64,000 nt of DNA from Nitrospirillum pindoramense (GTDB taxonomy: Bacteria > Pseudomonadota > Alphaproteobacteria > Azospirillales > Azospirillaceae). The notes beneath the pieces are model-generated. The model was not told where the DNA came from. It did not search any database and saw nothing but the letters and a program-made list of their open reading frames with translations. The stretch is taken from contig NZ_VITR01000012.1 in the NCBI RefSeq assembly GCF_007827955.1, positions 124,001 through 188,000 of the forward strand, given 5' to 3'. How positions within the stretch are numbered: position 1 is the stretch's first letter; the number at the start of each line of letters is the position of its first letter. This document shows positions 14,922 to 23,023 of this stretch, piece by piece. The translations under genes were made by a program, and so were the position numbers.

Positions 14922-17021
14922 ATGCGTGATTTCCTGAAGGGCGCGCCCTTGAGCGCGCTGGCGGCGGCGGCTTTGGCCGGCCTGCTGTTGGCGCCCACGG
15001 TCGCGGGCGCCGATGAAGGCATGTGGACCTTCAACAACTTCCCCAGCGCCAAGGTGAAGCAAGCCTATGGTTTCAGCCCCGACCCCAAATGGCTGGAACG
15101 GGTGCAACTGGCCTCCGTCCGCCTGGCGCGCGGCTGCTCCGGCGCGTTCGTGTCGGCCAGCGGCCTGGTGCAGACCAACCACCACTGCGCCCGCGCCTGC
15201 ATCCAGCAGGTGTCCACCGCCGAGCACAACCACATCAAGGACGGCTTCACCGCGGCCGAGCTGAAGGATGAGGCCAAGTGCCCGGACATGGAGGTCAACC
15301 AGCTGGTCCAGATCACCGACGTGACCCAGCGGGTGAACGCCGCCACCGCCGGCAAGGAAGGCGACGCCTTCTCCGCCGCGCTGAAGGAGGTGCAGGCCGC
15401 CATTCAGAAGGAATGCACCGGCGGCGCCGACGACACGCGCTGCGACGTGGTCGAGCTGTACCATGGCGGTGCCTACAATCTGTATAAGTACCACCGCTAT
15501 CAGGATGTCCGCCTGGTGTTTGCGCCGGAGGAGGACATCGCCTTCTTCGGGGGCGATCCCGACAATTTCGAGTTCCCGCGCTATGACCTGGACGTCTCCT
15601 ACGTCCGCGTCTACGACAAGGACGGGAAGCCGCTGAACACCAAGGCCAACTATTTCCCCTATGCGTCCCATGACGCGAACGAGGGCGACTTGGTCTTTAC
15701 CTCCGGCAATCCCGGCCGGACGGAGCGCCTGGACACCGTGGCCGAGCTGGAATACGAGCGCGACCACGCCCTGCCCGACCGCCTGCTGTACCTGGCCGAA
15801 CTGCGCGGCATCCTGCTGCAGTTCACCTCGCAGGGGGAAGAGAACGGCCGCATCGCCCGTACCAAGCTGTTCACGCTGGAGAACAGCTACAAGGCGCTGT
15901 ACGGCGGCCTGCAGACCTTGGTCGACCCGGCGCTGATCGCCACCAAGCGCAAGGACGAGGCGGAGCTGAAGGCCATCATCGATGCCGACCCCGCGCTGAA
16001 GCAGCAGTATGGTGACCCCTGGGCGGCCATCGCCAAGTCGGTGGAACATTTCGCTGTCGTGGCCACCCGCTATGACGTGCTGGAGGGGGGCCGCAGCTTC
16101 ACCCAGTCCGACATGTTCACCTTCGCCCGCAACCTGGTGCGCGCCGCCAGCGAACGGGCCCTGCCGGACGGCAAGCGCCTGCGCGAATACACCGATGCCA
16201 ACTTCCCCTTCATCCGCCAGCGCCTGCTGTCCAACAGCCCGGTCTATCCGGAGCTGGAGCGGGTGCTGATGCGCATGCAGCTGGTCTACATGCAGCGTCA
16301 GCTGGGCCCGGATGATCCGCTGGTGAAGAAGGTCTTCGGCAACCGCTCGGCCGAGCAGATCGCCGATGATCTGGTCAAGGGTTCCACACTGGGTGACCCG
16401 GCGGAGCGCAAGCGCCTGCTGGAGGGGGGCCAGGCCGCCCTGGACGCCTCGACCGACCCCATGATCAGGTTCGCCAAGCTGGTCGACGCCGACGCCCTGG
16501 CGGCCCGCCGGGATGTGGAGGCCAACGTGGCCGCCGTGCAGCAGAAGAACGCCGGCTATATCGCCCAGGCCATGTTCAAGGTCCACGGCACGTCCATCTA
16601 CCCGGACGCCACCTTCAGCCCCCGCGTCTCCTACGGCGCGGTGAAGGGGTATGAGCAGAACGGCCAGCATGTCGCCCCCTTCACCACCATGGGGGGCACC
16701 TTCGACCGTGCTACCGGCGCCTTCCCCTTCGCCCTGCCGGAAAGCTGGCTGAAGGCCAAGGACGCCATCAACCCGTCGCAGAAGTTCGACGCCGTCAGCA
16801 CCAATGACATCATCGGCGGCAACTCCGGCTCCCCCGTCATCAACAAGGACGCGGAAGTCGTGGGCCTGATCTTCGACGGCAACATCCAGTCGCTGGGCGG
16901 CGACTATGGCTATGACGGTTCGGTCAACCGCGCCGTCTGGGTCACGGTCGGTGCCTTGAAGGAGGCCTTGGCCAAGGTCTACCACGCCAACCGTCTGGCC
17001 AAGGAATTGGCCGGGCACTGA
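14922..17021 (+). CDS. S46-family dipeptidyl-peptidase (DPP7-like), copy 1
   Basis: 699 residues with a signal peptide (1-30, ending V-A-G-A) followed by D-E-G-M-W-T-F, the hallmark start of mature S46 enzymes. The catalytic triad is visible: His in T-N-H-H-C (87/88), Asp212 in F-F-G-G-D-P-D-N-F, Ser635 in G-N-S-G-S-P. The residue 18 after the catalytic Ser is Gly653 (F-D-G-N). In characterised S46 enzymes Gly at this point goes with DPP7-type hydrophobic preference, and Arg with the acidic preference of DPP11. The enzyme should remove dipeptides from oligopeptides in the periplasm. It has a strong terminator right after it. A paralogue follows at 17957. Confidence 0.93.
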   Translation: MRDFLKGAPLSALAAAALAGLLLAPTVAGADEGMWTFNNFPSAKVKQAYGFSPDPKWLERVQLASVRLARGCSGAFVSASGLVQTNHHCARACIQQVSTAEHNHIKDGFTAAELKDEAKCPDMEVNQLVQITDVTQRVNAATAGKEGDAFSAALKEVQAAIQKECTGGADDTRCDVVELYHGGAYNLYKYHRYQDVRLVFAPEEDIAFFGGDPDNFEFPRYDLDVSYVRVYDKDGKPLNTKANYFPYASHDANEGDLVFTSGNPGRTERLDTVAELEYERDHALPDRLLYLAELRGILLQFTSQGEENGRIARTKLFTLENSYKALYGGLQTLVDPALIATKRKDEAELKAIIDADPALKQQYGDPWAAIAKSVEHFAVVATRYDVLEGGRSFTQSDMFTFARNLVRAASERALPDGKRLREYTDANFPFIRQRLLSNSPVYPELERVLMRMQLVYMQRQLGPDDPLVKKVFGNRSAEQIADDLVKGSTLGDPAERKRLLEGGQAALDASTDPMIRFAKLVDADALAARRDVEANVAAVQQKNAGYIAQAMFKVHGTSIYPDATFSPRVSYGAVKGYEQNGQHVAPFTTMGGTFDRATGAFPFALPESWLKAKDAINPSQKFDAVSTNDIIGGNSGSPVINKDAEVVGLIFDGNIQSLGGDYGYDGSVNRAVWVTVGALKEALAKVYHANRLAKELAGH

Positions 17022-17035
17022 GTGAGCCCTGACAG

Positions 17036-17070
17036 AAAGGCCCGCGGAATGCATTTCGCGGGCCTTTTCC
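17036..17070 (+). terminator. Terminator of S46 peptidase copy 1
   Basis: AAAGGCCCGCG (17036-17046) pairs perfectly with CGCGGGCCTTT (17057-17067) across a 10-base loop, then TTTTCC. It starts 14 bp after the stop codon, so the peptidase gene is its own transcription unit. Confidence 0.9.
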
Positions 17071-17256
17071 TATGCGCGGCGCTCGTGGTGGGTAAACCAA
17101 ATGCCGCACCTGTGGGGGCGTCAGGAAGAGGTCAGAGTCCCGTATTATAGAGTGAGGACTGGCCCCGAGCGCCCCGGGGCCTTCTTCCTGAAAGGATCAA
17201 GGGCGGCTTCGGCGAAGACCGATGCCATCGGCTCCGCCGCCTGAAAGAGGATGATC

Positions 17257-17736
17257 ATGCAGCGCGTGTTCAAGGCACCGTTCCTGGTGATGATGTCGCT
17301 GGTGGTGGCCTTGCTGGCGCTGGCCGGTGGCAGCGCCCCGGCTGGGGCCCGCACCTTCGTCAGCGTGGGCATCGGCGTCGGCCCCTATTGGCGGCCCGCG
17401 GGCTATTACGGCCCTTATTGGCATGACCCCTATTGGCGCTGGCGCAATCCCTACTGGGCCCCCTACCCGGCGGTCTACGCCCCCTATTACGCCCCGCCGC
17501 CCGTTTATGTGGAGCCGCCGCCGGTCTACACGGCTCCGGTCGTGGTCCAGGCGCCTCCCCCGCCGCCGGCGGTGGTCGTCGCTCCCCCGCCTGTCCAGAC
17601 GGTGGCGGCCAAGCCGGCTTATGACCAGTCCAATTGCCGCGAATACACCTCCACCATCACGGTGGCGGGACAGCCGACGCAGCAGGTGGGTACAGCCTGC
17701 CGGCAGCCGGATGGTTCCTGGCGCATCATGAACTGA
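17257..17736 (+). CDS. Pro/Tyr-rich secreted protein with C-terminal Cys/PDG-W domain
   Basis: 159 residues from the ATG at 17257 (GAGG 6 bases before); an ATG at 17251 has the same GAGG directly abutting it. A signal peptide (about 1-28, ending A-G-A) is followed by a low-complexity part built of P-Y-W, Y-Y-G-P-Y-W and P-P-P-V-Y units, then a Pro/Val stretch. The last 35 residues read N-C-R-E-Y-T-S-T ... G-T-A-C-R-Q-P-D-G-S-W-R-I-M, the same domain as in the protein at 1764-2426, with both Cys kept, probably as a disulfide. The Pro/Tyr tract suggests a periplasmic spacer or cell-wall contact. The gene lies between two S46 peptidases but ends in its own terminator. A GC-rich hairpin at 17161-17181 is in its leader. 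Confidence 0.75.
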   Translation: MQRVFKAPFLVMMSLVVALLALAGGSAPAGARTFVSVGIGVGPYWRPAGYYGPYWHDPYWRWRNPYWAPYPAVYAPYYAPPPVYVEPPPVYTAPVVVQAPPPPPAVVVAPPPVQTVAAKPAYDQSNCREYTSTITVAGQPTQQVGTACRQPDGSWRIMN

Positions 17737-17789
17737 CCCTCGGCGCTGGCCGCCGTCCTGGCCCGCCGCTGACTGAGGCGACGACGCGA

Positions 17790-17815
17790 GCCCCAGGCCC
17801 ACGCCTGGGGCTTTT
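17790..17815 (+). terminator. Terminator after the Pro/Tyr-rich protein
   Basis: GCCCCAGGC (17790-17798) pairs with GCCTGGGGC (17803-17811) across 4 bases, followed by TTTT. It separates this gene from the second S46 peptidase. Confidence 0.85.
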
Positions 17816-17956
17816 GCATAATCGTCTCCGGACTGTTTGCGTTTCCGTTACAAAATCCCGTCCCGTGCCGGGGCGCATTGGCGGTATGCTGACGCTTGTT
17901 CCACCCGGATCGGGAGGTCGGGGCGCAAGAACTGGGAACGGCATTCGAGGGACGGG

Positions 17957-20032
17957 ATGATGCGTTTGGGGCTTCTGGCGACCGCGCTGGGCGGTGGCCT
18001 GTTCATGGCGTTCGCCGCAGCCCGCGCCGACGAAGGCATGTGGACCTTCAACCACTTCCCCGCCGCCAAAATCCAGGAAACCTACGGTTTCGAACCCAGC
18101 CCGCAATGGCTGGACCATCTGCGCATGGCGTCGCTGCGCCTTCCCCGGGGATGTTCCGCCGCCTTCGTTTCCCCCACCGGGCTGGTGCAGACCAACCACC
18201 ACTGCGCCCGCGATTGTCTGCAGCAATTGTCCTCCCCCGCCCGCGACCTGGTCCAGGAGGGCTTTTACGCCGCCCGGCAGGAGGACGAGGTGAAATGCCC
18301 GGATGTCGAGGCCAATCAGCTGGTGGGCATCACCGACGTCACCCCGCAGGTGCGGGAGGCGGTGGCGGGCCGCGAGGGCACGGACTACGGCCGCGCCCTG
18401 CGGGAGGTACTGGCCAAGCTGCAGCGCGACTGCGCCGGCGGGGATGAGGCCATCCGCTGCGACGTGGTGGAGCTGTACCGGGGCGGCGTCTATGACGTGT
18501 ACAAGTACCGCCGCTACCAGGACGTGCGCCTGGTGTTCGCGCCGGAGGAGGATATCGCCTTCTTTGGCGGCGACCCGGACAATTTCGAATTTCCCCGCTA
18601 CGACCTGGATATCGCCTTCCTGCGCGTCTACGACGGCACCGGCGCGCCGCTGAACACCCAGGCCACTTATTTCGCCTATGCTCCCCGGGAGGCGCGGGAG
18701 GGCGAGCTGGTCTTCACCTCCGGCAATCCCGGCACGACGGAGCGCCTGGATACGGTGGCGGAACTGGAATACGACCGCGATGTCGTGCTGCCGGAATCCC
18801 TGGTCTACCTGGCGGAGCTGCGCGGCCTGCTGCTGCAGTTCTCGGCCGAGGGGGCGGAGCATGCCCGTGTGGCCTTCGCCAAGCTGTTCGCGGTGGAAAA
18901 CGCCTACAAGGCGCGCCTGGGCCAGTTCCGCGCCCTGGTCAATCCCGGCCTGATCGACGGCCACCGGCGCGCGGAGAATGAGCTGCGGGCCAAGGTGGCA
19001 GCCGATCCCCAGGTCCAGCAGCGCTTCGGTGACCCCTGGGCCGCCATCGCCCAGGCCGTGGCCCATTATCGCGCCGTCGCCGACCGCATGGAGGTGGTGG
19101 AGGAGGGGCGGGGGCCCCAATCCGACCTGTTCGCCTACGCCCGCCTGTTGGTCCGCGCCGCGGAACAGCGCCAGCTGCCCGACATCAAGCGCTTCCAGGA
19201 ATTCACCGAGGCCGGCTTCCCGTTCACCCGCCAGCGCCTGCTGGCCAACACCCCCATCTCCGCCGACCTGGAAAAGGTGCTGCTGCGCGCCTGGCTGGTG
19301 CAATTGCGCCGGGTGCTGGGTCCAGACGATCCGCTGGTGCGCGACGTGTTGGGCGCGCAGACGGCCGACCGGATGGCCAGCGACCTGGTGGACCGCACCC
19401 GCCTGGCCGACCCCGCCGAGCGCAAGCGCCTGCTGGCCGGGGGCATCGAGGCCATCAAGAACAGCCACGACCCCCTGATCCGCTTCGCCCAGGAGGTGGA
19501 CAAGCAGGCGCTGGCCATCCGCCGGGATGTCGAGGTGAATGTCGAGGCGGTGGAGCGGCGCAACGCCGGCGCCATCGCCCAGGTCCTCTTCGCGGCCAAG
19601 GGAACCGACGCCTACCCGGACGCCACCTTCTCCCCCCGCGTCTCCTATGGCATCGTCAAAGGCTATGAGGAGAACGGGCGGCCGGTGCGCTACTACACCA
19701 CCATGGGCGAGGCCTACGGCCGGGCCACGGGGGCGAAGCCGTTGGCGCTGCCCCCTTCCTGGCTGCGCGCCCGCAGCGCGGTTGATCCCTTGCGCAAGCT
19801 GAACATGGTCAGCACCAACGACATCGTGCGCGGCAATTCCGGGTCCCCCGTCATCAACACCGACGGGCAACTGGTGGGGATCATCTTCGACGGCAACAGC
19901 CAGTCGCTGGGCGGCGATTTCGGCTTCGACGAGGCCACCAACCGCGCCGTCTGGGTTTCGGTGGGGGCGGTGAAGGAGGCGCTGGCCAACATCTACGGCA
20001 CCACGCGCCTGAGCCGTGAGCTGGGTCTGTGA
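17957..20032 (+). CDS. S46-family dipeptidyl-peptidase (DPP7-like), copy 2
   Basis: 691 residues from the ATG at 17957 (GAGG 6 bases before); the frame is open upstream to 17837 but without a signal sequence. The signal peptide covers about 1-24 (ending A-A-R-A), then D-E-G-M-W-T-F as in copy 1. Triad: H81/82 in T-N-H-H-C, Asp206, Ser628 in G-N-S-G-S-P; the specificity position is again Gly (F-D-G-N). The two copies share long identical stretches such as L-V-F-A-P-E-E-D-I-A-F-F-G-G-D-P-D-N-F and clearly arose by duplication. With the same predicted P1 preference, division of labour may lie in expression or P2 choice. No terminator was seen after it. Confidence 0.93.
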   Translation: MMRLGLLATALGGGLFMAFAAARADEGMWTFNHFPAAKIQETYGFEPSPQWLDHLRMASLRLPRGCSAAFVSPTGLVQTNHHCARDCLQQLSSPARDLVQEGFYAARQEDEVKCPDVEANQLVGITDVTPQVREAVAGREGTDYGRALREVLAKLQRDCAGGDEAIRCDVVELYRGGVYDVYKYRRYQDVRLVFAPEEDIAFFGGDPDNFEFPRYDLDIAFLRVYDGTGAPLNTQATYFAYAPREAREGELVFTSGNPGTTERLDTVAELEYDRDVVLPESLVYLAELRGLLLQFSAEGAEHARVAFAKLFAVENAYKARLGQFRALVNPGLIDGHRRAENELRAKVAADPQVQQRFGDPWAAIAQAVAHYRAVADRMEVVEEGRGPQSDLFAYARLLVRAAEQRQLPDIKRFQEFTEAGFPFTRQRLLANTPISADLEKVLLRAWLVQLRRVLGPDDPLVRDVLGAQTADRMASDLVDRTRLADPAERKRLLAGGIEAIKNSHDPLIRFAQEVDKQALAIRRDVEVNVEAVERRNAGAIAQVLFAAKGTDAYPDATFSPRVSYGIVKGYEENGRPVRYYTTMGEAYGRATGAKPLALPPSWLRARSAVDPLRKLNMVSTNDIVRGNSGSPVINTDGQLVGIIFDGNSQSLGGDFGFDEATNRAVWVSVGAVKEALANIYGTTRLSRELGL

Positions 20033-20334
20033 TGGCGGCCATCGTACGCAACGATAAATGACGTAAGGGTGCGGTGATCTGCGCGGTGGGCGCCAAAGGG
20101 GCGCATTTGCCGCTTGCCGCATCCCAGATCTGCGCCATCCTCATTAGGCGCCGTTTGGCGTGATAAGCAATAACTTGCTTGCAAAAGATTTCCATGCCGC
20201 AGCACTCCCGCGGCACCTTCCATGCATCCGCAATTCCTTGACCGGCCCCGCCGGCCCAAGCCGCTCGCCCCTTGGAAAAGCCCGGTCGGGGATAGCCCGA
20301 TCCGGCCTCAACGATCAGGGACCAAAGGACCATC
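20033..20334. other. Intergenic region upstream of the efflux operon
   Basis: 302 bp with no gene. It holds the inverted repeat at 20165-20180 and otherwise only GC-rich sequence; it must contain the promoter of the hlyD/MFS/outer-membrane-factor operon. Confidence 0.5.
20165..20180. promoter_or_regulatory. Inverted repeat, candidate TetR operator of the efflux operon
   Basis: AAGCAA-TAAC-TTGCTT is a perfect 6-bp inverted repeat with 4-bp spacer; a second palindrome TTGCTTGCAA overlaps its right arm. It lies 155 bp before the first efflux gene, and the operon ends with a TetR-family gene, the usual self-regulated arrangement. Confidence 0.45.
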
Positions 20335-21399
20335 ATGACCAGCACGCCCTCCGCCCTTCCGCCCAAGCGTTCCGTCCTGCCCCGTGTCATCGGCCTTGGT
20401 GTGCTGGCCGTCATCGTGGTCGGCGGCGTGGTTCTCTGGCTTGGCGGGCGCGGCAAGGAATCGACGGACGACGCCTTCACCGAGGGCCGGGTGGTGACGG
20501 TCGCGCCCAAGGTCTCCGGCCTGGTCGTCGAACTGGCGGTCCAGGATAATCAGAAGGTCAAGGCGGGTGACCTGCTGTTCCGCATCGACCCCCGCGACTA
20601 TCAGAACACCCGCGACCGCGACGCCGCGCAGCTGAAGCTGGCGCAGGCGCAACTGGCGCAGGCCCAGACCAACCTGGAGATCGCCCAGGTCACCTATCCC
20701 GCGCAGCTGGACCAGGCCCGCGCCGCCCGCGCCCAGGCCGAGGCCACGCTGGTCCGGGCGAAGTCCGACCTGGCGCGCCAGACGGAAATCGACGTCCGCG
20801 CCACCACCAAGTCGCAGATCGACGCCGCCCAGGCGGCCTTCCGCACCGCCCAGGCCCAGCTGGCCGACGCTGATGCCAAGCTGCGCGCGGCCGAACAGGC
20901 CCCGCGCAACATCGAGGTCGCCGCCAGCCAGGTGAAGCAGCTGGAGGCTCAGGTGGCCGCGGCGGAGGCGGAACTGGCCCAGGCCGAACTGAACCTGTCC
21001 TATACTACCATCGTGGCGCCCCAGGATGGCTGGGTGACCAAGCGCGCGGTGGAGAAGGGCAACTACCTGCAGGTGTCGCAGTCGGCCCTGACCCTGGTGA
21101 CGCCGGAAGTCTGGGTGGTGGCCAACTTCAAGGAAAACCAGCTGAAGCGCATGCGGGTGGGCCAGTCCGTGGATATCGAGCTGGACGCCTTTCCCGACCT
21201 GAAGCTGACGGGCGCCATCGACAGCTTCCAGATGGGCACCGGCTCGCGCTTCACCGCCTTCCCCACCGAGAACGCCACCGGCAACTTCGTGAAGATCGTC
21301 CAGCGCCTGCCGGTCAAGATCAAGGTGACCGGCGGCCTGCCGGCCGACCATCCGCTGCCGCTGGGGCTGTCGGCTGAACCCACCGTCCACCTGAACTGA
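20335..21399 (+). CDS. HlyD/EmrA-family membrane fusion protein
   Basis: 354 residues; AAGGA lies 6 bases before the ATG. One membrane anchor at about 20-40 (V-I-G-L-G-V-L-A-V-I-V-V-G-G-V-V-L), then the first half of a lipoyl domain (G-R-V-V-T-V-A-P-K-V-S-G-L-V), a long Ala/Gln-rich coiled-coil hairpin (about 95-210), the second lipoyl half (V-A-P-Q-D-G-W-V-T-K-R) and a beta-barrel. It bridges the inner-membrane MFS pump encoded next to the outer membrane factor two genes on, forming an EmrAB-TolC-type exporter. The gene is first in an operon of tightly packed genes, 11 bp before the MFS start. Confidence 0.93.
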   Translation: MTSTPSALPPKRSVLPRVIGLGVLAVIVVGGVVLWLGGRGKESTDDAFTEGRVVTVAPKVSGLVVELAVQDNQKVKAGDLLFRIDPRDYQNTRDRDAAQLKLAQAQLAQAQTNLEIAQVTYPAQLDQARAARAQAEATLVRAKSDLARQTEIDVRATTKSQIDAAQAAFRTAQAQLADADAKLRAAEQAPRNIEVAASQVKQLEAQVAAAEAELAQAELNLSYTTIVAPQDGWVTKRAVEKGNYLQVSQSALTLVTPEVWVVANFKENQLKRMRVGQSVDIELDAFPDLKLTGAIDSFQMGTGSRFTAFPTENATGNFVKIVQRLPVKIKVTGGLPADHPLPLGLSAEPTVHLN

Positions 21400-21410
21400 G
21401 GGGCCGGGCG

Positions 21411-23018
21411 GTGAGCGAAGGACTTCCCCCTCCCGAGGCTGATCATGGGGCGTCGACCTGGCGCCCGCGGCACAACCCCTATCTCGTCGCCATGGTGGTG
21501 ACCGTCGCCACCTTCATGGAGGTGCTGGACACCACCATCATCAACGTGGCCCTGCCGCACATCGCCGGCAGCCTGTCGGTGGGCACGGATGAAAGCACCT
21601 GGACGCTGACCTCCTACCTGGTGGCCAACGGTATCGTGCTGCCCGTGTCCGGTTGGCTGGGCCGCATGATGGGGCGCAAGAACTACTTCCTGCTGTCCAT
21701 CGTCATGTTCACGGTGTCGTCGCTGCTGTGCGGCCTGTCGACTTCACTGCCGGAACTGATCGTCTTCCGCCTGTTCCAGGGCTTCTTCGGCGGCGGCCTG
21801 CAGCCGAACCAGCAGTCCATCCTGCTGGACACGTTCGAGCCGTCGAAACGCGCCACCGCCTTTGGCGTCACCGCCGTCGCCATCATCGCCGCCCCCATCA
21901 TGGGGCCGACGCTGGGTGGCTGGATCACGGACAATTTCAGCTGGCGCTGGGTGTTCCTGATCAACGTGCCGGTGGGCATCCTTGCCACCTTCGCCATCTC
22001 CACGGTGGTGGAGGATCCGCCCTGGGCCAAGGCCGGCGCCGCCAAGGGCCGGCGCAACATCGACGTGATCGGCCTGTCGCTGATCGCCGCCGGCTTCGCC
22101 TGCCTGCAGATCGTGCTGGACCGGGGCGAGCAGGAGGATTGGTTCTCCAGCGGCTTCATCCAGGCCTTTGGCGTGGGCGCCGTGCTGGGCCTGGTGGGCG
22201 CCGTCGTCTGGCTGCTGGACCGGCCGGATCCCATCGTCAACCTGCGGGTCTGGAAGAACAAGGACTTCGCCATCGGCACCCTGTTCATCAGCATCATGGC
22301 CGCCACGCTGTACGGCAGCGCTGTGCTGATCCCGCAGTTGGCGCAATCGCAGCTGGGCTATACCGCCACCTGGGCCGGCATGATCCTGTCGCCTGGCGGC
22401 TTCATGATCCTGATCATGATCCCCATCATCACCCGGGTGCTGCTGAAGAAGTTCCAGGCCCGTTTCATCGTGGCCACCGGCTTCTTCCTGTTGGGCGTCG
22501 CCATGTTCTACACGGCGACCATCACGCCGCAGGTGGACTTCCTGACCCTGATGAGCATGCGCATGGCCCAGACCTTCGGCACGGCGCTGCTGATGATCCC
22601 CATCAGCACGGTGGCGTTCGCCAGCGTGCCGCGGGAAATGAACGGCGACGCGGCCGCCCTCTATTCCATGGCCCGCAACCTGGGCGGCAGCATCGGCATT
22701 GCCCTGGTCACGGCCTACCTGACCCAGCGGTCGCAGGTGCACCAAGCCTATCTGGCGGAACATCTGACCGACCTCAGCGTGGGCTATCAGATGACCAAGC
22801 AGGCGTGGATGGATGGCTTGGCCAGCCAGGGGTTGACCCCGTCGCAACTGCAATCCTCCGCGCTGGGCGGCATTTACCGCACCCTGCTGCGCCAGTCGGC
22901 CATCCTGGGCTACGTCGATGTCTTCCGCATCTCCGGCGTCGTGGCCCTCTGCGTCGTGCCCCTGGCCTTTTTCATGAAATCCACCAAGGCGGCGCCCAAG
23001 GCCGCCGCCGCGGAGTGA
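21411..23018 (+). CDS. DHA2-family MFS drug exporter (EmrB-like)
   Basis: 535 residues from a GTG at 21411 (GAGGGG upstream). About 14 membrane segments. The DHA2 signature L-D-T-T-I-I-N-V-A-L-P lies in the first segment, followed by motif A-like G-W-L-G-R-M-M-G-R-K and motif C-like G-P-T-L-G-G-W. Together with the fusion protein before it and the outer membrane factor after it (5 bp gap) it should expel hydrophobic drugs or acids by proton antiport across both membranes. The substrate is unknown. Confidence 0.94.
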   Translation: MSEGLPPPEADHGASTWRPRHNPYLVAMVVTVATFMEVLDTTIINVALPHIAGSLSVGTDESTWTLTSYLVANGIVLPVSGWLGRMMGRKNYFLLSIVMFTVSSLLCGLSTSLPELIVFRLFQGFFGGGLQPNQQSILLDTFEPSKRATAFGVTAVAIIAAPIMGPTLGGWITDNFSWRWVFLINVPVGILATFAISTVVEDPPWAKAGAAKGRRNIDVIGLSLIAAGFACLQIVLDRGEQEDWFSSGFIQAFGVGAVLGLVGAVVWLLDRPDPIVNLRVWKNKDFAIGTLFISIMAATLYGSAVLIPQLAQSQLGYTATWAGMILSPGGFMILIMIPIITRVLLKKFQARFIVATGFFLLGVAMFYTATITPQVDFLTLMSMRMAQTFGTALLMIPISTVAFASVPREMNGDAAALYSMARNLGGSIGIALVTAYLTQRSQVHQAYLAEHLTDLSVGYQMTKQAWMDGLASQGLTPSQLQSSALGGIYRTLLRQSAILGYVDVFRISGVVALCVVPLAFFMKSTKAAPKAAAAE

Positions 23019-23023
23019 CCCCG

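Noticed and set aside
17161..17181. GC-rich hairpin upstream of the Pro/Tyr-rich protein as a terminator
   Set aside because: No T-run follows and a good terminator for the upstream gene is already present at 17036; kept only as a leader hairpin.
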